From NCBI RefSeq assembly GCF_003315135.1, contig NZ_QNRK01000004.1, positions 56,647 through 120,646 on the forward strand: a stretch of 64,000 bases of DNA. Reading direction: 5' to 3'. The notes under the pieces were generated by a model. It was not told the origin of the DNA and did not search any database. It worked only from the letters and a program-made list of their open reading frames with translations. A program made the translations under genes and the position numbers. Shown here in pieces: positions 54,084 through 60,802 of the stretch (positions are counted from its first letter, which is position 1; the number at the start of each line of letters is the position of its first letter). This DNA comes from Roseiarcus fermentans. GTDB taxonomy: Bacteria > Pseudomonadota > Alphaproteobacteria > Rhizobiales > Beijerinckiaceae.

Positions 54084-54527
54084 TCATGGCCGATCGATGC
54101 GCAGCCGGCGCAATTCGATCGCCGGGCAGCGGTTCATGACCACGGTCAGCCCGCGCGCGCGGGCGCGCCCGGCGGCTGGCTCGTTGATCACGCCGAGCTG
54201 CATCCAGATCACCCGCGGCGGGGAAGGGAGCGCGAGCGCCGCGTCGACGGCCTCGCCGGCGGCCGCCGAATTGCGGAACACGTCGATCATGTCGAGCGGA
54301 ACCGGCACGTCTGCGAGCCGGGCGAACGCCGGCCGGCCGCGAATGAGCGCCCCGGCGTGGCCGGGATTGACCGGGAAGGTCTCGTAGCCGCGGTCGATCA
54401 GGACGCCGAGCACCTCGTTCGACGGCCGCGTCGGCTTGGGCGAGGCGCCGACGACGGCGATCCGGCGCACGCTGATCAAAATGGCGCGGATCGTCGCGTC
54501 GTCGAGGCCGTCGACTGCGGGCATCAC
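54084..54527 (-). CDS. CoA-binding protein (YccU family)
   Basis: A 147-residue Rossmann-like protein: RRIAVVGASPKPTRPSNEVL binds CoA, then IDVFRNSAAAGEAVDAAL and RVIWMQLGVINEPAAGRARARGL, ending VVMNRCPAIELRRL. It is the stand-alone form of the CoA-binding domain of succinyl-CoA synthetase. Function is not known. Its ATG overlaps the stop of the enoyl-CoA hydratase gene by 4 bp, so the two form an operon. Confidence 0.9.
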   Translation of the reverse strand: MMPAVDGLDDATIRAILISVRRIAVVGASPKPTRPSNEVLGVLIDRGYETFPVNPGHAGALIRGRPAFARLADVPVPLDMIDVFRNSAAAGEAVDAALALPSPPRVIWMQLGVINEPAAGRARARGLTVVMNRCPAIELRRLRIDRP

Positions 54528-55336
54528 GCGCTCCAGTGGGGCTGCCGCTTTTCGAGGAAGGCGGCGATCCCTTCGCTGGAATCGGCCTCGGCGAGATTGT
54601 CGACCATCGCTTTGGCGGCGAGGGCGTAGGCGACCGACAGCGGTTCCTCGATCTGCTCGTTGAAGGCGCGCTTGCCGATCGCCAGCGTCGCGGCCGAGCG
54701 TCCAGCGATGTCGGCGGCGAGCGCGCGCGCTTCGGCGAGCGCCCGGCCCGCCGGAACCACGCGGTTGACGAGCCCCATCCGCTCGGCTTCGGCGGCGGCG
54801 TAGAGCCGTCCGGTCAGCGCCATCTCCATGGCCGCTTTGCGCGACACGGCCCGCCCGACGGCGACCAGCGGCGAGGAGCAGAACAGGCCGATGGCGACGC
54901 CGGGCAGGGCGAAGCGCGCCGCCTCGCCCGCGATGGCGAGATCGCAGGAGGCGACGAGCTGGCAGCCGGCCGCGGTCGCGACGCCCTCGACCGCCGCGAT
55001 CACCGGCTTCGGCAGCGCCACGATCGCCTGCATGAGCGTGGCGCAGCGGGTCATGATCAGTTCATAGAACGCCTGCCCGCGGTCGGGGTCGTTGCGATGC
55101 GCCTGGATTTCGCGCAGGTCGTGGCCGGCGCTCAGCGCCGGGCCTTCGCCGGCGAGCACGACCACCCGGGCGGCCTTGTCTCTGGCGATGTCGGCAAAGG
55201 CCACGATCAGGGTGTCGATCATGGCGAGGCCGAGCGCGTTGCGGTTCCGGGACTGCGCGAGCGTCAGCGTGACGACGCCGGAATCGTCCTCGCGACGAAC
55301 GAGTTCGGGCGACGCGGGGGCGGGCGAAGCGGTCAT
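54524..55336 (-). CDS. enoyl-CoA hydratase/isomerase family protein
   Basis: A 270-residue crotonase-fold enzyme. Oxyanion-hole blocks: GEGPALSAGHDLREIQAH and KPVIAAVEGVATAAGCQLVASCDLAIAG (in two parts); then FALPGVAIGLFCSSPLVAVGR. The catalytic Glu of the normal hydratase (position in the GxxxE helix) is replaced in LFCSSPLVA, so the reaction may be isomerisation, hydrolysis or another crotonase step, like the ECHDC3-type proteins. ATG 55336 begins the family N-terminus. The 530-bp gap upstream holds repeat copy C. Confidence 0.9.
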   Translation of the reverse strand: MTASPAPASPELVRREDDSGVVTLTLAQSRNRNALGLAMIDTLIVAFADIARDKAARVVVLAGEGPALSAGHDLREIQAHRNDPDRGQAFYELIMTRCATLMQAIVALPKPVIAAVEGVATAAGCQLVASCDLAIAGEAARFALPGVAIGLFCSSPLVAVGRAVSRKAAMEMALTGRLYAAAEAERMGLVNRVVPAGRALAEARALAADIAGRSAATLAIGKRAFNEQIEEPLSVAYALAAKAMVDNLAEADSSEGIAAFLEKRQPHWSA

Positions 55337-55549
55337 GGTTGTTCCGGGCTGGGCGTGGGCGGATAAGCCTACGCGGGTGGCGCGGCGCAGTAAATGGACT
55401 GTCGGCGGCGTTTTCGCGACGAGGCCCGGCGCCGGACGGGGCTTCAACAAGCGTCGGCCTGGAGCCCGGATCCGACGGACGCCGACGCTTTGACCGGCCC
55501 GAGCGCGAATCGCGCCTTATCAAGGCTTTGCGGCGAGCTTTTGATTTCT

Positions 55550-55798
55550 CCGTAACCGCCGAGCCGGCAGCGAACAGCGCCGTCATCGCGAGCGACCCCC
55601 GGGTCGAAGAGCCCGGGGGGAAGCGATCCAGGGCCGCTGGGCCGCTGTCGTGGCCTCTGGTCGTCCCGCCGCCCTTCGTCGCGAGCAGAAGACGGAGCGA
55701 TTTTTTCCGCAGGAAGCAAGCGGCGGCATGGATTGCTTCGTCCCCCCGGGCTCTTCGACCCGGGGGTTGCTCCTCGCAATGACGGGCGACCGTTACGG
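55550..55798 (+). repeat. interspersed palindromic repeat, copy C
   Basis: About 249 bp in the same sense as copy A, with ends CCGTAACCGCC and GACCGTTACGG. It shares the core (GCCGCTGGGCCGCTG, AGAAGACGGAGCGATT, GGCGGCATGGATTGC). It carries the nested hairpin CCCCCGGG...CCCGGGGG twice, in inverted sense and at mirror-image positions (about 55596-55620 and 55743-55766). It lies about 43 kb from copies A and B. Confidence 0.8.
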
Positions 55799-55866
55799 CC
55801 GAGCCGCCGCGAGCGCTTGCAGACACGCCCGGGCTTCCACGCGCGCGTTCCTTCTTCAGAACCCGC

Positions 55867-56925
55867 CTAGCGCGCCAGATGGTCGCGAAAGAACGCGACG
55901 ACGGCCTGGTTGAATTGGCTGTGGAAGCGTTGTCGGTCGAACCCGGCCGCGTCGATGCAAAGCTCGGGAAGCCTTTGCGTCAGTCGCGCGTCGCACGGCG
56001 TCAGAAACGCGAAATGCGCCGCGCCCTGGACGATATGGACCTCCGGCCGCTGCGGCAGATCGTCGGCGAGCGCGACGACGCTCTGCGGCAGAACGCCGTC
56101 GCCGCCATATTGCGATCCCCAGAGCTGGAGCGGCGCCGTCACCTTGCGCAGGCTCGCCGAGGTCGGGAAGAGATTGAGCGGATCGGCGATGACCAGCGCC
56201 TTGATCCGCGGGTCGTGCGTCAGCGCCGGCGGCGCCGCGCTGCGCTGCATTTGAGCGCACAGCGGCGCCTGCGGGTCCGGGCAGGGCGCGGTCGCATGGC
56301 GAAAATCCGGGTCGGCGCCGACGAGGACGAGACCCGTGTAGCCGCCGCGGGAAAAGCCGAAAAAGCCGATCCGCCGAGGATCGATCCCGACCGCGTGGAA
56401 GTCCGGCCCGAGCAGGAAATCCAGCAGGCGCTCGACGTCGGTCGGACGGGTTTCCAGTACGGAAAGATCGCCGGCCCGGCTCATGTCGAGCGCGGTGTCG
56501 CCGGGATGATTGAGCGCGACGACCGAGAAGCCCGCGTCCGCCAGCGCCTCGGCCGTGTCGTGATGAGCGAGATACGTCCCGCCGTGCCCGTGCGAGACGA
56601 CGATGAGCGCAAGCGGCTGGTCGACCGCCGGACAATCCCGCACGCCCGGAACCGTGAACGGCCCGAGCGTAATCGCTTGCGCCGGCGCCCCGCACGGGGT
56701 CCAGAGCAGCGCGTGGATCTCGGGGCCCTGCGCATCGGCCGGAACCGTCAGCGATCGCAGGCCCGCCGCCTGGGCGCCCGGCAGGTCGACGGCGACGCCG
56801 AGCAGGACGACCGCCGCCGCGACGATGGGGGCGAGCCCGATCGCTCGGAAGCGCCGGCGATGGCTGCGGGCCGCGCCTGCGTGACCGTCGACGCCCGACG
56901 GCGCCGGCCGCGCTTCGACGCCCAT
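55867..56925 (-). CDS. exported alpha/beta hydrolase (PAF-acetylhydrolase-like)
   Basis: A 352-residue hydrolase with an N-terminal membrane or signal segment (LAPIVAAAVVLLGVAVDLPGAQA) after a basic region. Motifs: LIVVSHGHGGTYLAHHDTAE (oxyanion), FFGFSRGGYTGLVLVG (Ser nucleophile), and HIVQGAAHFAFLTPC (His). The layout resembles the predicted dienelactone/PAF-acetylhydrolase-like enzymes. ATG 56925, 7 bp past the stop of the GFA gene, is preferred; ATG 56964 would overlap that gene. Confidence 0.85.
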   Translation of the reverse strand: MGVEARPAPSGVDGHAGAARSHRRRFRAIGLAPIVAAAVVLLGVAVDLPGAQAAGLRSLTVPADAQGPEIHALLWTPCGAPAQAITLGPFTVPGVRDCPAVDQPLALIVVSHGHGGTYLAHHDTAEALADAGFSVVALNHPGDTALDMSRAGDLSVLETRPTDVERLLDFLLGPDFHAVGIDPRRIGFFGFSRGGYTGLVLVGADPDFRHATAPCPDPQAPLCAQMQRSAAPPALTHDPRIKALVIADPLNLFPTSASLRKVTAPLQLWGSQYGGDGVLPQSVVALADDLPQRPEVHIVQGAAHFAFLTPCDARLTQRLPELCIDAAGFDRQRFHSQFNQAVVAFFRDHLAR

Positions 56926-56932
56926 GGCGCGG

Positions 56933-57394
56933 TCAGCCTGCGGCTTCACGGGCGTGGATCGCATAGTCGGGCAGGAGCGCGGCGAATTCCTCCCGGCTTG
57001 GAAACCCGGCGAAGCGGCGCTTCGCGGGCGTGAACGCCCAGGGCAGTTTCTCGCTCGTGGCGAACTCGACGAAGGGGGTGAAGGCGTCGGGATGGTCGAG
57101 CATCGTCGGGCGCACGAACACCACGCCGGCGGCGAGAGTGGGGCGGGTGTAGATCCAGCTCAGGCAATAGGAACAATGGATGTGCTCGGCGGGCCCATGC
57201 AGGCCGCCGACGAGGGTTTCGCCCGACACGACCTCGAAGGAGGCGGTCGGATGCAGCGCGCCGAGCGAGAAGGCGCTCGCCGTCATGCGCTGGCACCCGC
57301 GACAATGGCACGCGATCGTCAGCACCGGGTCCGAGCGCAGTCGGAAGCGAAGCCGGCCGCATCGGCATCCCCCTTCGTGAATCGGATTGTCCAT
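56933..57394 (-). CDS. GFA family protein (glutathione-dependent formaldehyde-activating-like)
   Basis: A 153-residue zinc protein: GGCRCGRLRFRLRSDPVLTIACHCRGCQRMT supplies the Cys sets (CRCG and CHCRGC, read in two parts), and HIHCSYCLSWIYTRPTL a further CxxC. GFA proteins bind zinc and in some cases glutathione; many members have no proven activity. ATG 57394 is preferred to codons upstream that lie in repeat DNA. It forms a probable operon with the hydrolase that follows. Confidence 0.88.
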   Translation of the reverse strand: MDNPIHEGGCRCGRLRFRLRSDPVLTIACHCRGCQRMTASAFSLGALHPTASFEVVSGETLVGGLHGPAEHIHCSYCLSWIYTRPTLAAGVVFVRPTMLDHPDAFTPFVEFATSEKLPWAFTPAKRRFAGFPSREEFAALLPDYAIHAREAAG

Positions 57395-57508
57395 GGCGCG
57401 CCTCATTCTGGTGTTGGAGAAGAATTCGCATCTGGCGCCCGCGCGGCTCGGCCGGAGGGTCCCGCCGTTGGCGACTCCAGAGCATGATGAAATCAAGTGG
57501 AAACACCG

Positions 57509-57579
57509 CCGTCATTGCCAGTTCACGCCGGGGACGCTGCGGCGCCATAGACTGCTTCGCCTTCGGCTCGCAAGGACGG
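57509..57579. repeat. short degenerate member of the palindromic repeat family
   Basis: Inverted ends CCGTCATTGC and GCAAGGACGG enclose 51 bp, including GACTGCTTCGCCTTCGGCTC, the usual inner arm of the family. It sits in the gap between the GFA and DUF1272 genes. It is a worn or deleted copy without the shared core. Confidence 0.6.
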
Positions 57580-57597
57580 ACCTCAATTCTTCCTGGC

Positions 57598-57909
57598 CTA
57601 GCGCTTCTCCGGCGGGATCGCGCGGATCCGATCCGAATGCGCCCGGATGTCGTCGAGACTGAAGGAGAGGTGAACCCGCGTCGGAGACGCGGGTCGCCTG
57701 GCGAGCGAAAGGCCGGGGCGCCACTCCCCGACCGGCCGGATCGGCCGCGGCGCAAAACCCCCGCCGCAGTTGGGACAGACGTTACGAAGCTCACGCTCCA
57801 CGCAGGTCGCGCAGAACGTGCACTCGTAGCTGCAGATGCGCGCCTCGGTCGACTGAGGCGGCAGGTCCTTGTCGCAGAACTCGCAATTGGGGCGAAGCTG
57901 CAGAGCCAT
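57598..57909 (-). CDS. DUF1272 zinc-ribbon protein
   Basis: A 103-residue protein: LRPNCEFCDKDLPPQSTEARICSYECTFC (in parts) and CVERELRNVCPNCGGGFAPRPIRP. Eight Cys in four CxxC-like pairs form two zinc sites. This is the DUF1272 signature. Function unknown. ATG 57909 (MALQLRPNCEFC) is the family start. Confidence 0.9.
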   Translation of the reverse strand: MALQLRPNCEFCDKDLPPQSTEARICSYECTFCATCVERELRNVCPNCGGGFAPRPIRPVGEWRPGLSLARRPASPTRVHLSFSLDDIRAHSDRIRAIPPEKR

Positions 57910-57964
57910 GGCGCGAAAAATCCTCCGTGAAGCGTGGGCGATGAGGCACAACCGGGCAGATTCC

Positions 57965-58036
57965 GGGCGCCGCCCTGTAGGGCGCGCTCGTTGAGCGCGC
58001 CGGCTGGGTCAGCGACCCAGCCCTACACCGGCGCCC
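57965..58036. repeat. 72-nt perfect three-way-junction palindrome
   Basis: The outer arms GGGCGCCG (57965) and CGGCGCCC (58029), and then TGTAG (57976) and CTACA (58023), pair to close the element. Inside are two perfect hairpins: GGCGCGCTC-GTT-GAGCGCGCC (57981-58001) and GGCTGGGTC-AGC-GACCCAGCC (58002-58022). They are directly joined. It lies between the DUF1272 and methyltransferase genes. It may be a REP-like mobile or structural RNA/DNA element, or a terminator for the methyltransferase gene. Confidence 0.8.
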
Positions 58037-58067
58037 GCAAATCCGTCCCGGGTACGACGAGGCTTCG

Positions 58068-58832
58068 TCAGCAGCGCGCGCTGATGAGCATCGTGTCGAG
58101 CGTGAAGCTGCCGTCCGGCTCGATCTCGAAATGGCGGACGACCTCGCTGGGCGCGAGCTTGCCGAGGGCGCGAATCGCCTCCGCTTGCACGGCGGGCGTT
58201 CGGATCCGCTCGATCCAGGAGCGAAACTCCAGACGCACCCGAAACCGTGCGCTCGTCTCGACGGCGAAGCCCGCCGCCTCGACCAGGTCGCGCCAATGCG
58301 ACAGCGAATAGGCCCGAACGTGCGAAGGGTCGCGGATCAGATCGAACGCCTGAAGCCAGGTATCGAGGAGCGGCTGTTCGGGAGCGACGACGTCCATGAC
58401 GACCAGCAGGCCGCCGGGCTTGAGAACGCGACGCGCCTCCGACAATCCGGCGGGCACGCTGTTCCAGTGATGGGCGCTGTGGCGCGTGGCGACGATGTCG
58501 AAGGCGGCGTCCGGGAACGGCAACCGCTCCGCGGCGCCGCATTGCGCCGACAAATTGGACAAGCCCCTCCGGTCGGCCTCCGCCCGCACCGCCGCCGTCA
58601 TCGCTTCCGACAGATCGTAAGCGACGACGCTCAGCGACAGCGGGGCGAGGGCGAAGGCGACGTGGCCGCCGCCGCAGCCCAGATCGAGGGCGGCGCCCGG
58701 GGGACGCGCGGAAACGATGTCCGTGAAGCGCGCGAGATCGTCGCCGCGCGCGTGGACCGCGCTCGCGACATAGGCCTGCGCCTGGGGGCCGAATTGTGCG
58801 TCGACGAACGCTTCGTGTGTCCGGTCTGTCAT
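58068..58832 (-). CDS. class I SAM-dependent methyltransferase
   Basis: A 254-residue methyltransferase of the UbiE/Methyltransf_11 type: SAM motif ALDLGCGGGHVAFAL, then VVAYDLSEAMTAAV, AERLPFPDAAFDIVATRHSAHHW and RRVLKPGGLLVVMDVV. The HSAHHW block near the active site is typical of small-molecule methylases. ATG 58832 follows GAGGAACCCA and is preferred to ATG 58844. Substrate unknown. It follows the PEBP gene by 55 bp. Confidence 0.93.
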   Translation of the reverse strand: MTDRTHEAFVDAQFGPQAQAYVASAVHARGDDLARFTDIVSARPPGAALDLGCGGGHVAFALAPLSLSVVAYDLSEAMTAAVRAEADRRGLSNLSAQCGAAERLPFPDAAFDIVATRHSAHHWNSVPAGLSEARRVLKPGGLLVVMDVVAPEQPLLDTWLQAFDLIRDPSHVRAYSLSHWRDLVEAAGFAVETSARFRVRLEFRSWIERIRTPAVQAEAIRALGKLAPSEVVRHFEIEPDGSFTLDTMLISARC

Positions 58833-58887
58833 TGGGTTCCTCATGATCGCGCCTGTCGCCGGCGCGTCTGCGCCGTCCTTTTCGTCG

Positions 58888-59592
58888 TCACTTCTTCGCC
58901 AGCGCCGGATTGAGCGCGTAATCGGCGGTTGCGGCGCCGCTGGCCAGGATGTGCCCCTCGGCGGCCGCGAGCGCCGCCTCGCCGTCGAACGCCCCGGTCA
59001 GTCCCAGGGTGGCGACGTCGAGAGCGATCACCCGAATCGAATAGCGGTGGACGCGCTCGTCATTGGCCGGCGGACACGGGCCGTCGTAGCCGCCATAGAG
59101 GCCGGCCATGCCGTGCACGTTGGCGAGAAACGTCGTGTAGACGTTGGCGCCGCGTCTTCCGTGTCCGGTTTCGCCGACCGGCTTGCCTCCGGGAACCAGT
59201 CTGTCGCCGTCCTCGCCTTGCGCCAGCGCGGTGCGGGAGGACGGGACGTCGACGAGCGCCCAGTGAAAGACGCGAACGCGGGGGGCTGCAGCGGGAATCG
59301 TCACGCCCGCCCGGTTGATCTGGCCGAAATCCTGCGGAACGTCGGGATCGGTCATCAGGATGGCGTAGGAGCGGGTTCCCGGAGGCCCTGCGGTCCAGGA
59401 GATCGCCGGGCTCACGTCCTTCCGGGCGCTGGACGCCGGCGGGCAGAAGGCGGCGGAGTCCGGAAACCAGCCGCCCGCGTCCAGACCGTCGATCCGAACG
59501 GAGAGGGTCGCCTCCGAGGCGATCGCCGGGATCGGCGACGCCAGACCGGCGAGGAGCGCAAGGCCCCTGCAAACGCTGACTTTTCTGTGCAT
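58888..59592 (-). CDS. exported YbhB/YbcL (PEBP) family protein
   Basis: A 234-residue protein with a signal peptide (GLALLAGLASPIPAIA). The phosphatidylethanolamine-binding fold is seen in SPAISWTAGPPGTRSYAILMTDPDVP, VFHWALVDVPSSRTAL and YGGYDGPCPPANDERVHRYSIRV (all read in parts), giving the D-P-D and H-R anion pocket. Bacterial members bind phosphorylated ligands and some inhibit proteases; role here unknown. Start ATG 59592. Confidence 0.9.
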   Translation of the reverse strand: MHRKVSVCRGLALLAGLASPIPAIASEATLSVRIDGLDAGGWFPDSAAFCPPASSARKDVSPAISWTAGPPGTRSYAILMTDPDVPQDFGQINRAGVTIPAAAPRVRVFHWALVDVPSSRTALAQGEDGDRLVPGGKPVGETGHGRRGANVYTTFLANVHGMAGLYGGYDGPCPPANDERVHRYSIRVIALDVATLGLTGAFDGEAALAAAEGHILASGAATADYALNPALAKK

Positions 59593-59687
59593 TGATGTCG
59601 TCCCTTGATCGGTTCGTCTCGACGCGACCATAGGGATCGAGGGCCGGGCGAGCGGTCACATTCCGATCAGGAATGCGCCGGAATCGA

Positions 59688-60641
59688 TCACGGCGACGCG
59701 GACGGCGATTTTCCTCCACGGCGGCGCGCCACGGACGGCGCAACGCCGAAGAAACGCTTGAAATGCCGGGAAAAGTGCGATCGCGAGGCGTATCCCGCGG
59801 CGGCGACGGCGTCGGCGACGTCCGCGTCGCGGTCGGCGAGGATCGTGTGCGCCGCCGTCATCCGCTCCGACAACAGGAGCGCCCGGAACGTCTGCCCCTT
59901 CTCCCGCAGGCGACGGCGCAAGGTCGCCTCCGACATCGACAGTTCCGCCGCCACCCGCGCTTCCGGCCAGGCCTGATCGAGCCGATGGCGAACCAGCAGC
60001 CGCACCGCTTCGACGACCGAGCCGTCGACATATTTCGGGGCGAGCGGCAATGCGCCGCTTTCGGCGAGGATCAGGATGATTTCAAGAATGCGGTGGTCGG
60101 TCGCCCGCCCCGACGCCTGCGCGGCGCCGGACACCGCTTCCGCGGCGTGAACGATCGCCGAGCCCAGAGCCGGCCCCACCGCGACCGATCGCCCTTCGAT
60201 CGGATGGGAGCTTCGCAAATGCGGCCACAACCGCGCCGCCTCGATGATCAGCGGCCGCGAAAACCGCACGAACAGGGCGCGGTAGACCCCGCTCGCGCCA
60301 TCGGGCTCGTTGACCACGTCCAGGCGCGCCCCGGCCGGGAGGATGAAGGCGTCTCCGGCCTCGTAGACGCGCCTGTCGGCGCCCCAGAACGCCTCCTTGC
60401 GCCCCTCGAGCACCACGACGAGACCGGCCGACGGCATCGAAAGCTGCGAGATCGTCTCACGATCTCTTGCGACGAAGGCCGAAATCAGCGGCGGTTCGTC
60501 GCCGCCTTGGCCCTTGCGCGTGTCGCGCTGGGCGAGGCGCCGCAGCCGCTCCAGCAGCCGACGCCGGCTTTCGGACTCCGGCGCGCCGTGAACGGCTTCA
60601 AACGGTTGTTCAGCCAGAGCGGCCATTGTCGCGAACTCCAT
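59688..60641 (-). CDS. AraC family transcriptional regulator
   Basis: A 317-residue regulator. The N-terminal part is a cupin-like AraC-binding domain (residues about 50-150; LVVVLEGRKEAFWGADRRVY), and the C-terminal 100 residues are two HTH units: RVAAELSMSEATLRRRLREKG and VADAVAAAGYASRSHFSRHFKRFFG. It is nearest the AraC_N / PobR-like class for aromatic or alcohol response. It lies 161 bp downstream of the cytochrome gene on the same strand. Confidence 0.9.
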   Translation of the reverse strand: MEFATMAALAEQPFEAVHGAPESESRRRLLERLRRLAQRDTRKGQGGDEPPLISAFVARDRETISQLSMPSAGLVVVLEGRKEAFWGADRRVYEAGDAFILPAGARLDVVNEPDGASGVYRALFVRFSRPLIIEAARLWPHLRSSHPIEGRSVAVGPALGSAIVHAAEAVSGAAQASGRATDHRILEIILILAESGALPLAPKYVDGSVVEAVRLLVRHRLDQAWPEARVAAELSMSEATLRRRLREKGQTFRALLLSERMTAAHTILADRDADVADAVAAAGYASRSHFSRHFKRFFGVAPSVARRRGGKSPSASP

Positions 60642-60802
60642 CCCTTCGCCCGATACGCCCGTCGCACGGCGACACGGCGACGGCGGTGGCGTTTCTTAAG
60701 CGGAGACGCGATGCGGGGCCAACGGGCGACCGTTTCGGGGGGCGGTTCGACTCCTTGGCCATGCGCCGCCTTCGGCTTCGCGGCTTGTCCGCGTCGCCGG
60801 CC

